DNA of 64,000 nt from Nematostella vectensis (taxonomy: Eukaryota > Cnidaria > Anthozoa > Actiniaria > Edwardsiidae). The stretch lies in assembly GCF_932526225.1 (NCBI RefSeq), contig NC_064042.1:8590540-8654539 (forward strand), written 5' to 3'. Shown in pieces: positions 44,936-56,884 of this stretch (within the stretch, counting starts at the first letter, position 1; the number at the start of each line of letters is the position of its first letter). The notes under the pieces were generated by a model. That model was given only the letters and a program-made list of their open reading frames with translations, did not search any database and was not told where the DNA came from. The position numbers and the translations under genes were made by a program.

Positions 44936-47900
44936 TTATTCACGCGATGATAAGAAGGTCTGGCGGGATGGCTGGTCCATTCGAAGCTCCGCTTGAAATT
45001 TTGTTTTTAGCCCTTTTTTTAAGTTCTAAATTGGACTTTGACAGTCCCGAAAACTTTTTAATACACCCAGGACTGATTTATCAACAATATGTAGGCCAAG
45101 AAGCATTTTTAACCTCGTTTTCTGGAAGAATAAGAGTAAATGGTCGGCCTGGTTCCGCCATCTTGGATTCTCCTCCAACACGTGCAAGACTACTATGTGG
45201 TCTCCTTCTCCTCTGTGGAGACATTAGCCTTAATCCAGGACCAGCTTGGAAATATCCATGTGGCCTATGCAAGAAGCCTGTGAAGTCAAACCAACGTGGT
45301 CTTCAATGTGACTCGTGTAACATTTGGAACCATGCGAAATGTATGGACATTAGCATACCATCGTACGAGTCCTTGGCAAATTCGTCCTGCCTATGGCTTT
45401 GCCCCAAGTGTGACGCTTCCAATTTCTCTGAGACTCTGTTAAGCGCTTCAACATTGGAGCTCTCAAACTCCTTCAATTTTCTTCCAAGTCAAACTTCGTC
45501 CCCAGTTGCTAAAACTACACCAAGAAATTCCTCTACGAGTTCTGTGTTGGAACATGCTCGCAAGAGCTCACGACCACGCCATAAACAAGGCCTGAAGGTA
45601 TTTAACATCAACTTCCAGAGCCTAAAGAATAAGAACTGTGAATTTCAAGCTTTCCTAGCAACTGAGAGTCCAGATATAGTAATTGGAACTGAGACCTGGT
45701 TGAATCCCAGTGTTAAAACCTGTGAATTCTTCCCTTCTAATTACTCAGTATTTCGGAAGGATAGACCGGATGGATATGGGGGAGTTCTATTAGCAGTCAA
45801 GGATCTCAGCTGTCATGAGCTTTACGAACTTAACTCAGACTGCGAAACAGTTTGGATTAAAGTCTCTATTAACAGAAGGAAACATGTATATATTGGAGCT
45901 TTTTACAACCCTGACAGTTCTTGCGAGGCACTTGATGAGTTAGACCGCTCCCTTTCAAAGCTACAGAGGATGTCTGGAAATTCAGTTATATATCTCGGAG
46001 GTGATTTCAACCTTGGAGGAGACATATGCTGGGAAACAAACACCATTGCAAGAGGAAGCCGTCACGTCACAGCTTGCGAGAAGCTACTGGAGATGTGCAG
46101 CATTTATAGTTTGGAGCAAGTGGTAGATAAGCCTACCCGTGGTGATAAGATCCTTGACCTGCTCTTTACAACAAATAGCACCCTTGTTGACTCAGTACAT
46201 GTCAAACCTGCAATGGGAGACCATGGATGTGTGGAGATACAAACCTTAGTTACACCAAAGCTGGCACGCCCGATCAGGAGGAAGATCTTTCTGTATTCAA
46301 AAGGGAACTTTGTTGACATGAAAAGGGACCTACTAGAGTTTAGCTCTGTTTATTTCACAAACTTCACTGTTCGATCATTGCAGGAAAACTGGGACATGTT
46401 AAAAGGAAAACTTTCTTCTCTTATGGAGGAATATATCCCTGCTAAAATGTCCTCAAGTAGGTACAATCTCCCTTGGTTTACTCACAATCTAAAAAAACTC
46501 AAAAGAAAAGTCCAAAGATTGTATAACACCCAGAAACGTACAGGTTTGGAAAGTGACAAAAGGAAATTTAGACAAACTCGGAAAGCCTATAGATATAAGC
46601 TAAATAAATCATATGGAGATTATATAAATAATTTGCTAGGGTCCTCTCAAAGAGAACAACCTAAGAAATTTTGGAGATTTGTGAAATCAAAAAGGCAAGA
46701 TAACATGGGTATTAACCTACTTCATAACCAGCATAATATTGCTGTTTCAAATAGCCTAGACAAAGCAAATGTCCTCAATGGTTATTTTTTCTCTATTTTT
46801 ACTAAAGAGGACTCTAGTACAGCACCAAGCTTAAATCCAAATTCATCAAGCCCAGAAATGGGTAAAATCATAGTCACCTCAAATGGTGTTCAGAAGCTTT
46901 TGAATTCAATTGATTCAAATAAGGCTGGGGGGCCTGATAAATTGCCAACTCGTATTTTAAAGGAATTATCCCAAGAGTTGGCACCCCTATATACACAACT
47001 TTTCCAACAGTCCTTAGATCAGGGAAAATTACCCATGGACTGGAAAATTGCCAATGTAGTACCAATTTTTAAAAAAGGCAAAAGATCATCACCAAATAAC
47101 TATCGACCCGTTTCCCTTACATCTGTTACTTGCAAAATTTTGGAGCATGTAATATGCCACCATGTTTGGCAACATTTGGAGCAGCATGGCATACTTAGCG
47201 ATTTTCAACATGGTTTCCGTAAAAGGAGGAACTGTGAAACACAATTAATTATAACATGCCATGACTTAGTAAGCGCCATAAATCAAGGGAAACGGGTTGA
47301 TGCTTTTATCTTAGATTTTTCAAAGGCCTTTGACCGAGTGCCGCATAGACGACTTCTTTACAAATAAAGCTATTATGGCATCAGGGGTAGCTTGCTGACC
47401 TGGATGGAAGATTTCCTCACCCAGAGATCACAGTGTGTAACACTAGAGGGTGCAACATCCAGTCAATGCTCTGTTACCTCTGGTGTACCACAAGGAACAG
47501 TTTTAGGACCACTTTTGTTCCTGCTTTTTGTAAATGATCTCCCTCTAAATATCTCGTCAACTATTAGGCTTTTTGCAGATGACTGCCTTTTATATCGCAC
47601 TATTGATGGCTCAAATGACAGCCTAGCTTTACAAAACGATCTTGATGCTCTAAATAGATGGGAGAGGGATTGGCAAATGGCCTTTAATGTGGAGAAATGC
47701 CACACTATGTGCTTCTCCACAAGCAGAGCGAAAATTCCAGACCATCCCTATATACTTAACAACAGGATTCTAGAGAGGGTTTACCATCACTCCTATCTAG
47801 GAGTACTACTCTCAGGGGATTTAAAATGGGATAAACACATCGCACAAATTACATCTAGTGCAAATCAGACCCTTGCGGTCATTAGAAGAAATTTTAGAAC

Positions 47901-48607
47901 AGCCTCGGTAGACTGCAAGTCTAAACTCTATTGCAGTCTAGTTAGACCGAAGCTTGAATACGCAAATTCTGCCTGGTACCCGCATCTCCAAAAGGATAAA
48001 CACCGCCTTGATATGGTGCAGAGGACTGCAGCCAGAGTTTGCTATAATAATTATTTGAGGGAGCCAGGGGTCGTAACAAACATGCTAAGAGAGCTGGAGT
48101 GGCCATCCCTTGAGGGCAGACGGACTCTCTCTCGAATGTCCATGTTCCATCAGGTTGTTTATGGAACTGTGGACATTGAGAGAGAGCCCTTCTTGGTTCC
48201 GATGGACCGGCCTTCAAGGAATGGCAACTCCAAGCGCTTCCATATAACACATTCCAAGTGCAACCAGCATGCAAATAGCTTTTTCCCGTGGTCTATAAAA
48301 TTTTGGAACAATTTACCAGGTTCAATTACCGACATAAAAGAAAAGGGCAAATTCAAAGAGAAGCTTCAGCAGCATTTAATTGATAATGGCCAGTGGTTCT
48401 AGTATTCAAGTTATAAATTAATTAAGCTAAATTATTTAATTGAATTACTTTATTGGAAATTATTTTATAAATTTATTTTACAAATTATGAATATATTGTA
48501 CTGTATAAGTTATGTAAATTATTCCAGATCTGTATATTTTTACCTTGTATTTATTTATACTGATGTGATACCGACATGGTTTTATTAGTTAATAAAGTAG
48601 ATGTAGA
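44936..48607 (+). mobile_element. Non-LTR retrotransposon with PHD-type finger (plus strand)
   Basis: Splits a sequence that is continuous in copy A (...GACTCATTATTC|CGAGTTTCAG...). It starts near ATTATTCACGCG and ends ...AATAAAGTAGATGTA. There is no clear target duplication: ATTATTC is doubled at the left and two C are lost at the right. One long frame encodes a zinc finger, endonuclease and reverse transcriptase, then a 200-bp AT-rich 3' UTR. The layout is CR1/L2-like (inference). The absence from copy A dates the insertion after the duplication, unless copy A lost it cleanly. Confidence 0.88.
44947..48402 (+). pseudogene. Non-LTR ORF: 2A-like motif, PHD-type finger, endonuclease, RT; one nonsense codon
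   Basis: ATG at 44947. A leucine-rich stretch ends in GDISLNPGP (45217-45243), a 2A-like motif. It is followed by a PHD-type finger (45256-45413: CGLC..CDSCNIWNHAKC..CLWLCPKC). Endonuclease: FNINFQSLKNK, IGTETWLNP (Glu), YLGGDFNLGG (46000), GDHGCVEIQ. Reverse transcriptase: KKGKRSSPNNYRPVSL, QHGFRKRRNCETQ, LDFSKAFDRVPH, GVPQGTVLGPLLFLLFVND, LFADDCLLY (Asp pair at 47578-47583), YLGVLLSGDLKWD. A single TAA at 47365-47367 interrupts the frame in the RT just after RVPHRRLLYK. The frame continues in register to TAG at 48402. About 1,150 codons in all. A young, probably non-autonomous copy. Confidence 0.9.
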
Positions 48608-48748
48608 GTTTCAGCGGTGAATACTGTCCCATTATTCCGAGATAGCGGACCAATCAGAGCAGGCATTCTTATGAAGTTCCCGCCAAGTATCTACTAAATG
48701 TCTTTAGTCTAATAAACTTGAATACTAAAAGTCTTCTCTAATCAACAG

Positions 48749-49992
48749 GTTGTCTACAGATTCTTTGTTTTGCACTTCTTTATTGCTTGGAAGTGATAGA
48801 AAACTGGTCTAAACGTAGATTGCAGTTTGGTAACCACCAAACACAGGAAAGAGTTCTTCAAAGTGGAGCCATGGGGCAAGATTCATCTAAAAAAAAAAAA
48901 AAAAAAAAGGAAAGTCAACAATCACACAAAGTGGCCCCAGAGCACCAAATATGGGTGAACATGGCAGTAATATTGAAGAAAGATTTGCAAAACAAGCATC
49001 ACATGGTGTGAAAAGCATTCATCTGAGGAGTAATAGAGAAGAAGACAATATTGGCAGAAATATGGCAGAGGAAAAACCTTCTATGTTTGCAACCATGGCA
49101 CAAAGCATTGGTGAGGTGAACACCAACATTAAACCTAGCTCATCTGAGGAATTATCCTGCCATATATCCAGCAATGGGCCAATCACAAGAGGGGAAGACA
49201 CCAATATTAAACCAAGCATGGCAGAGGATGTATCCTGTCATATATCCAGCAATGGGCCAAGCACAAGTGGAGAAGACACCAATATTAAACCAAGCTTGGC
49301 AGAGGAGGTATCCTTTCATATATCCAGCAATGGGCCAATCACAAGAGGGGAAGACACCAATATTAAACCAAGCATGGCAGAGGAGGTATCCTTTCATATA
49401 TCCAGCAATGGGCCAAGCACAAGCGGGGAAGACACCAATATTAAACCAAGCATGGCAGAGGAGGTATCCTGTCATATATCCAGCAATGGGCCAAGCATAA
49501 GCGGAGAAGACACCAATAATAAACCAAGCATGGCAGAGGAGGTATCCTGTCATATATCCAGCAATGGGCCAAGCATAAGCAGAGAAGACACCGATATTAA
49601 ACCAAGCATGGCAGAGGAGGTATCCTGTCATATATCCAGCAATGGGCCAAGCACAAGTGGAGAAGACACCAATATTGGAAAACCAAGCATTGAATTAAAG
49701 ACAACATTGCATGAGACTACCAACATTTTTCCAAAAATGATTAAGAAAGAAGCAGATATTGGACCAGAAAATAAGAAGGAGGATGAAACCCAAGATGTTT
49801 CTTATAACATGCATAGCTGCATTGATCCTTGCCTGATGGACATGAAGACTAATAATCACACTGACAATGCTCACCAGTTCAAGAGACAACATCCCCAAAT
49901 CACATACTCTCAATCAGAGTTGATGGATCTTAGAAATAATTCCTCTTCACTCACAGATTTCCACATATTTTGTCTGCATAGATGGCTTCCAG
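48749..49992 (+). CDS. Copy B gene, 5' exon with 26-residue repeats
   Basis: The acceptor ATCAACAG precedes 48749 (phase 1, same as copy A) and the donor TTCCAG|GTAGGT follows 49992 (phase 1). The first 140 nt match copy A. An A20 tract at 48889-48908 replaces mixed sequence and shifts the frame by two relative to copy A. The downstream frame has its own ATG at 48951 in a strong context (A at -3, G at +4), so I take translation from there: MGEHGSNIEERFAKQ. From 49111 to 49679 seven to eight 78-bp units encode a 26-residue repeat (KPSMAEEVSCHISSNGPSTS then GEDTNI). The rest (ELKTTLHETTNIFPKMIKKE...) is charged and low in complexity, probably disordered. Joined to 50803-50880 and 51510-56533 it gives 2,047 residues. 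Any exon upstream of 48749 is unknown. Confidence 0.65.
49111..49679 (+). repeat. 78-bp coding minisatellite
   Basis: Seven to eight direct copies of 78 bp; GAAGACACCAATATTAAACC recurs at 49192, 49270, 49348 and 49426. Because 78 is a multiple of 3, frame is kept whatever the copy number. A 159-codon open frame on the minus strand (49152-49631) is a by-product of the periodicity. Confidence 0.95.
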
Positions 49993-50438
49993 GTAGGTTT
50001 TTTTGCATTTTCTTCGCCTGAAATTCTAAAAATTCTTGTACCTTTTTGTTTTCATTGTGTGTCATTTGTATTTTTTTAAAGTGGTTGGGATCTTGAAATG
50101 GGATAAAATGACACATCAAATTCATCTGTTATTTTCATGGTTATTACAAATTACAAAATCCTAATTAAGAAAAAGTGTTTGATCAATCATAGTTCATATA
50201 GATCATATATTATATAGGCCTGAATTCCTATTATTATTTGCTATTAAACCCCTCACTCTCCATTCCCAGCGCTTCCTATCCCTCCTTTCCCGGGAAACAC
50301 TAAAAAAAATAAATTATTTGCATATAAAAAAAGCTGTGCGAGGTACAAAGCACATGGAACCTTTTGTTTAAGTTAAAGATTAACGACGTTAAATTCTACA
50401 CTTATTCTTTTTCCCTACCAAAAACTGGTACTTGACTT

Positions 50439-50592
50439 ATCCTCGGGGAGCCAGGATGTCACGGAGATTGGGCTTAACGGGGAGCGTGCGAGAAAGAAAG
50501 AGGAGAAAAAGACGTCTTTCACACTCCTCTTTCTCTCTCGCGCGCTCCCTGTGTGCCCGATCTCCGCGACGCCATGGGTTCCCGAGGATGAT
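50439..50592. mobile_element. Foldback MITE with 9-bp target duplication in intron
   Basis: Arms of about 65 bp (ATCCTCGGGGAGCCAGG ... and its complement ending CCCGAGGAT) enclose a short AGACG-type loop. ACTTGACTT is repeated at 50430-50438 and 50593-50601. Long inverted arms with a 9-bp duplication fit Mutator-like MITEs. It lies within the 810-bp first intron of the copy B gene. Confidence 0.75.
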
Positions 50593-50802
50593 ACTTGACT
50601 TTGTCAAATGTTGCCTAAAGAAGTCTTCATATAAAAAGAAAATTTGGCAAAGTCAGTTACTAGAGTGAATAACCATATTCATACATGACTTTTTGGGTAT
50701 TTTGGTTGATTCCCTTATTAAGTACACTATTTGCTTGATTGCTTTAGCTAAATGCTTCATTTTTTACCACAGAGGGCTAATACAAAATGGTTTCTTTTAC
50801 AG

Positions 50803-50880
50803 CAAATTTATTAAAGCCGGAAGCTGTTAAAGATGCTAAAAAACAGACACCTGATCTTGAGTTCAAAAAATGGACAAAAG
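50803..50880 (+). CDS. Copy B gene, 78-nt middle exon
   Basis: The acceptor GGTTTCTTTTACAG precedes 50803; the donor AAAG|GTAACA follows 50880. It is phase 1 at both ends and encodes NLLKPEAVKDAKKQTPDLEF plus KKWTK. It keeps the frame between the repeat exon and the large exon, which is the main evidence for it. Its length equals one minisatellite unit, but its sequence is unrelated. Confidence 0.65.
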
Positions 50881-51509
50881 GTAACATGTACTTCCCCTTG
50901 TCGATTTAGTCACATGTGACCTGCCTACAACATGGCTTAGTCCTGAGTTTCACACTACGAATTTTGTAGTCAAGCATCGTAGTGCAGTCTGTGACTCAAG
51001 TTGTAGAGGTATCGCGGGCAAGTCGCATACGACTAAATCATGCTGTCTAAATCAGCTTTAATGTAGACGAAGTTAGTTTTCAAGAAGAACGGCGTTTGTC
51101 CAAGGCCTTAGTGTTTTATATAAAAAAAGAAAGGTGCACGGCTTATTCAGGACTCTTTGTTTGTTTAACAAGAAAGCCTGTATCAAAAAGAGTCTGGCAC
51201 AAAATTTTGAATTTATTTTTTTTGAATTTATAAAACAACCTGTTTAATTATTTAATACATCACAGATAAGTCACTCGGCTTGTAAAAAGTATATATTCAT
51301 CAAACACAATTATTGTGTTTTCACTTTAAAGTATCCTTTTCAGCCACACCTTATTTACTGTTTCTTATCCAAAATATTTAAAGAAATTTCGAGATATCCA
51401 TCTGAAAGGAAAGTTGAATATGTTCGATCGAAAATATAGCCTTGCTTCCTTTTCCAAGCTGATATTTGTCTACTGTCCTCGTTCACAATAATGTGTTCTT
51501 CTTTTACAG

Positions 51510-54500
51510 GTATTTTAGATCATGCAGGAACAGTTTCGGCAATTAGTGAAGTCATAGAACCCCTGAAACGAAATTTGACTGAGTTGTTCAAAGCGCAGGA
51601 CTACCAAGCCCAGCCTCTTGATCATCTTACAAGACGTTATTACTCCATGTTAAAAGTTATAGATCCTGTTCGTTGTCATGATGAGGGTGGCGAAGGAGTT
51701 CTTAAGTCGTTCATTCAAACCTATTTAGATACTTTTGTGGTGTACTCTATCGATGCCAAAACCTATTGTAGAATGACTGAGAGGCAGCATGATGTCGGTC
51801 AAGGTGACGAGTCTGTTCAGAGAAAACAGGATGTAGTGATCGACCAATTGCGCCAAAAAAACTGTAAAGCTCTAAATCCAGAATTGAAGGATATCAGTGA
51901 TACTCCAGCGTTGCCTCACGGGTATGAGTATCGCCTATCTTCTGTCAATTCAGAAGAACTTTGTCATCTCAAGGAGCAGCTCAAAGAAAAAGTTTGCGAT
52001 TATCTGGAGCCACGGTCTCAGCCAGTTTTCGTTTCTACTTTGTGCCACCTGCCAGAATTTGGCCCTCTTAAAGAAATAATAGGAATGGTTAGTGGAAAGC
52101 GCTTCAAGTTTGGGAAATATCTTGTTGACGAATGCAATGATGTATTTCAATTCACCCGGATCAATGGGACTCTACACACGGTGTCGTTGAGAAAAAAAAT
52201 AAGCTCGAGTAAGGCAAATCGGCCGTCGGATGTCATGGAACAATATTCACTTCACAGTCCTGACAGAGAAGAAGAGAATACCCATGCCACTGATCCCTCA
52301 CAGATGAACATAGAAGACAACTCATCTGACTCAAGTCACCTCGTGTCATCGAGTGATGTAGAATCTGAAAAAGAAAACTCTGGGATGGGCAGTCAAACTC
52401 CTGTGTCAGGAAAAGACATTATAGAAAGCCTCTTTTCACCGTCTAGCGATGTCCGAACAACTTTGGAACAGGATCAACAGAACGTGATTCATACGGTTTC
52501 AAGCCTTGTGGCATCAACTGAATGTTTGACTGGGGAAATCTTGGTTTCTTCGAAACAAGGTCGTACTACTGGTGATGGCATTTCATCTAACTCTAGTGAA
52601 AATATTGCTGCAGACCAACAATTATTTGATGAATTGAACTTGTTAAGAAAGGCATGCGAGGTACTCAAGAGACACGGTGGCCCATTACCAATTGGGCATC
52701 TTTCAAGCGATTCACAAGTTCACAATTTAATAAAAAGAATACATAACATCTCAAACAAACCCTTCAATTGGCTTAGTTTTCTAAAACGATGCAGTGATAC
52801 TCTCGATTTGACTATGGACACAAGAAAGCAGTGGTGTGTTTCTTTGAAGGTTTTTGAGAATTGTCAACCGTCAAACAACGTCAGCGAACACCAACAAACT
52901 TCAAATAGCTCAAACAATTGCCTCCAAAATGGCACCGAAAGCCCTTCATCAGTTGCCATCGAGAAGGAGTCTTCGTCGTTAAGTACAGGGATTTGTGTTG
53001 ATGAACAGCTAAAGAAAGAGCTGATCGAGCTATTAACACTTGGAAAGCAATCGAAGTGTGGCGTAAAAGAAGCTAGTCAATTGCCCAACGTGAAGGAACT
53101 CCTCCTTCTTTTCAACTCTGAGCTGTTCAGTATTGCAGGCTCATCGGCCGTTTTACTCAGCTTTCTTTCCTCAAACGAAGATGTGTTCAAGTTGGATCTC
53201 GAAAACCCCGGGCAAGTCTTGTTTCGGCTGCAAGGGGTAGGTGATTCAAGACTAAACACTAAAAAACACGTGGAAGATGCTGGAGATATATCTGTTCCGT
53301 GTGACAAGCAGGAAAGCTTAGCTAAAGTTCACTTTCAAGGGAAAGATGAAATAAAAAGTCAAGCTTTCTCTCTTAGTCCCAAGAAAACCCCAGTTTCCTC
53401 AAAAAGGGATGAGCTTCACGATTTAAAAGTGAAGCTAAGACACAAGCTTTATGAACTTCTGAAGACACAAACGGAGCCTATTGGCGTTGGGTCGTTTTGT
53501 GAACAGCCCAGTTTACAAATTCTCAAAGAAAGCATTAAAAAAGCCTTGGAATCTGATGGCAAGAAGTTCAAGTTCGGTCGATTTCTTGTTGAGAATTATA
53601 GTGACGTCCTTTGTTTTACCTGGAAGACCAATTCTCTGCACACTATAGCGTTGAAGAAAAATGCAATTTCAAATGAATGCCCAAAGAAAACGTCTCAAAC
53701 TCTTTCGTCACAGGTGAATAAAGGTAATGGGCCCTCCTTCTCAAGTCCTGGAATCACACATTCTGTATTTGATAGCGACAAGTCGTCACTTTGTGAGGAT
53801 TCTGATACAGGGATCTCCAAGATGAGCTTGTATCATAGCCAGGAACCTCGTGTTGCGGAAGCAGGCAGTATAAGCTCCCTTTCGTCCTTCTCTAGTGATG
53901 TCGTCTCAGCTGAGGAGTCTACAAGAATCCACGATGGTTCATCATATGAGGAAGAGCCAACATCATCCATTTCAGAACAAGAGCAGGACACAAGTGACGA
54001 CATTTCATCTGTTTCTAGTCATAGCATTACTACAGTTCCACGGTTATCTCCAGATGAATTGAAACTCCTGAGCCGGGTCTGTCACCTTTTGAGAAAACGC
54101 AACGAACCATTGCCGATTGGGCATATTGGAAACGATCCCGAACTTCAGGAGCTTATATGCAAAATTCATGTCACAACATTTGATTCAGCAGAGCCATTCA
54201 AGTGGAAAACGTTCCTTGGCAAGTGCAATGATACTCTGGATTTGAGTCAAAGAACCTTGAAGGGTACACAAGAGTGGTGTGTTTCGCTGAAAGAATGTCA
54301 TAAAAAACGTTGCCCAAGCACCACTTCTAGATTAACCGATAATTCATTGGACGCACATACTTCTAAAGATTCAAATATTACAGAGCATGCACCCGTAAAA
54401 CTTTCAAAAAACCAACTGCGAAAACTCGACTCAAGTCTTAGAAACAGACTTCTGTCGTATTTGCAAACAAATTCTGGAGAGCACGCGCTTAGAGACATAG

Positions 54501-56533
54501 TGAACCAGAAATGCATTCTGAAAGGCGTGCAGGTAATGAATAGTCTTCTAAAGCCTTCTTCGACCGAATTCAGTTGGGAGGCATTCCTACATAGAAATAA
54601 ATACATGTTCAAAGTTATTGGAAATTATGATAACATTATGAACTGCAAGGTATCCCTAAGTCCAGAATTCCGGCCTTTAGACAAGCCGAAGGGACAACCA
54701 CAAGGTTCCAGACCTTCTAACGAGGTACAGTCAAAAGATTCAACGGTAATGATTTCAAAAACAAAGTTACGCAAACTCGATGTGAAACTACGGAACCGGC
54801 TGTTGGAGTATTTGCAAGAGAGTCCTGGTGGAAATGTACTAAAGTACATTGTAAAATGTAAATGCATCAAAGAAGAAGTACAGGAACTCAACACTCTTCT
54901 CAAACCGTATTCTACCCAATTGAATTGGGAAACATTTCTAGAGAGAAATAAGTACATATTTCATGTAAGAGGGAGTGATAGTGACATAATGAGCTGTACA
55001 ATATCTCTGAAGTCACAGTCGCAGCAAAGGGAGGAACTTTCACAGGGCTTTGCATCAGCAAAGGAGATCTGTCTCTCCCAATACGAGTCTTGCCTTCTAC
55101 AGAAAGTCCTGTCTTTCTTACATAAGGCCGGAACAGGAGAACATCCTCTCAAAAAAGTGGAGGAATGTAAACCAGTGCGACAAGCTCTCGAGAATTTAAG
55201 AGCTGATCTAAGAAAAAGTGGTCGACAGTTTGACTGGGTGACCTTCCTTGCCATCGCTCGGAAAGTGTCCTCAGTAAACGTATCTTGTCTCGAGACAAAA
55301 GACGAATTAAAAATAAGACTCTCCGCAAAGCCGAAGGACCCGAATGTGGATAACTTACCCACCCAAAGTAAAGTCAATGGCGCACCGAATTCTAAGGTCA
55401 CTGAATTGTGTGCGGAGGCGCTGAACGCTGCCAATCTCTATTCTTCAGTTGACACGAGTGAGCCAAGCACGATTGATGTCAACGGCACAACAAAATCTGT
55501 AGTCGCTGGAAGAACAAGTACTGGGATCATCCACAATGAAATAATTCAGGATTGTCCTGCAAATGTATGTTCTTCATTGCACAGGATTCCAAAGGCTAAC
55601 ATCGATGAGTGTGATGATGCAGTAGCCTTTGGTAACATCGTTGGGATGGAGGTCTTGGCGGCTTCGGTTGGCAGAGCTTCAAGTGATGGAAAGATGACTA
55701 TTCCACCAACAGAGCCTTGGAGTGAAGCTTGGTCATCTTGCAGCATTAGTGAAAACAAAGAAACGGCCAAGCTTACTAACAATTATGATGCTACTATCTA
55801 TGGTACCTCTTCTGGCCAGTTATTACCATGTACCAAGAACAATGGAGAAGCCTGCAATGGCGACGATGGAGAAAGCCCCCAAGACACCTTAGAAGATCGC
55901 AATGCAGCTAGAAGCGGAAGTCGATATGAGACAGTCGAGGGCAGTAAAAGAGCGTGTAAGAAACCCTCTTCGCCTGAAGAAACGTGTAAGGAAATCTATT
56001 CTCCTAAAGAAATGAGCAAGGAGGCATCGTTACCAGAAGAACTTTTCAAAGAAATATCTTCAACTGAAAAAGGGTGTCAGGAAACCTCTTCAACTAAGGA
56101 AGTATTCAAGGAAACCTCTTCAACAGAGGAAGCCTCCAAGGAAACCACTTCAACTGATAAAGTATGCAAGGTAATCTCTTCTAGTGATAAAGTATGCAAG
56201 GAAATTTCTCCCCCTCTTCTATGTGCTGTTACACCTACAAGTTTACCATGGGGTGAAGTCCACCATGTTAACTCTCCCAAGGAACGCCTTGCTGCCTTAC
56301 TCTACGATACCTTTGAAGATTCCAATGGTTTTCTGTTGAAAGCACAAACTGTATTTCGTTCGCTGGGTTTGGCTGATGTGCACATTGAGCCACGCACAGT
56401 AGCCAATGTTTATTTCTGTATCGTGTGGATCGGCGATTCCCAGATAACTTCAACAGCTGATGAGAGTCTAGAGACCGCCAAGAATAAAGCCCTTACGAAA
56501 TGTGTGCGTTTTCTCATGGGGATGTACCACTGA
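51510..56533 (+). CDS. Copy B gene, large exon: winged-helix-like repeats plus dsRBD-like domain
   Basis: The acceptor TTCTTCTTTTACAG precedes 51510 (phase 1); TGA at 56531-56533; 1,674 codons. An 80-residue unit recurs: helix (LRxxLxxxL), short strand, helix, then F-x-W/F-x-x-F-L and a hairpin V-x-x-V...VSL. Copies start near 51947, 52614, 52999, 53403, 54046, 54403, 54752 and 55075. A poorer one lies at 51540-51770. The ending (KFGRFLVENYSDVLCF..HTIALK) resembles LOTUS/OST-HTH winged helices, RNA-binding folds of germ granule proteins; this is by-eye similarity only. Linkers are Ser-rich. A Lys/Glu/Ser/Thr repeat (CKEISS, ETSSTEE) spans 55950-56215. The last 85 residues (PRTVANVYFCIVWIGDSQIT and SLETAKNKALTKCVRFL) look like a dsRBD: beta hairpin, then a helix with AxxxAL. 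The protein is probably an RNA-associated scaffold (inference). I do not recognise the family. Confidence 0.75.
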
Positions 56534-56639
56534 ACTATTTAGGGACCGCCACTAAACTTAGAAAGGTGTATGAGAAAATGCCAGAAAGTAGAACGCGCAG
56601 CTTTGCTAAACATGTGTCGCTCAAATGTAAGGTATTTTT

Positions 56640-56645
56640 AATAAA
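56640..56645 (+). promoter_or_regulatory. Poly(A) signal AATAAA, copy B
   Basis: 107 bp after the stop codon, same position as in copy A. Confidence 0.6.
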
Positions 56646-56884
56646 TCGTATTAGAATTCTCTAGCAAAAATGTTATAGTTGCATGTATAAATTAGTTAAG
56701 TGTAGTCCTAGAAAAGTCTTACTTGCTAACAAGATGGACTCCTCAAATATTAAATGTGGAAGAATTTATCCCAACATCAAGACCTTTTGGAACGCAGAGC
56801 CCCAATTGTTATTATTATTTGAGTTCCTCACGTTATCATGTATTGGCTTTGCTTGAACAGCGTCTGTTAACTTCGGTGACGTTA

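Noticed and set aside
49152-49631. A 159-codon hydrophobic frame on the minus strand
   Set aside because: Antisense of the 78-bp coding repeat; periodicity keeps it open. The sense frame joins other exons in phase.
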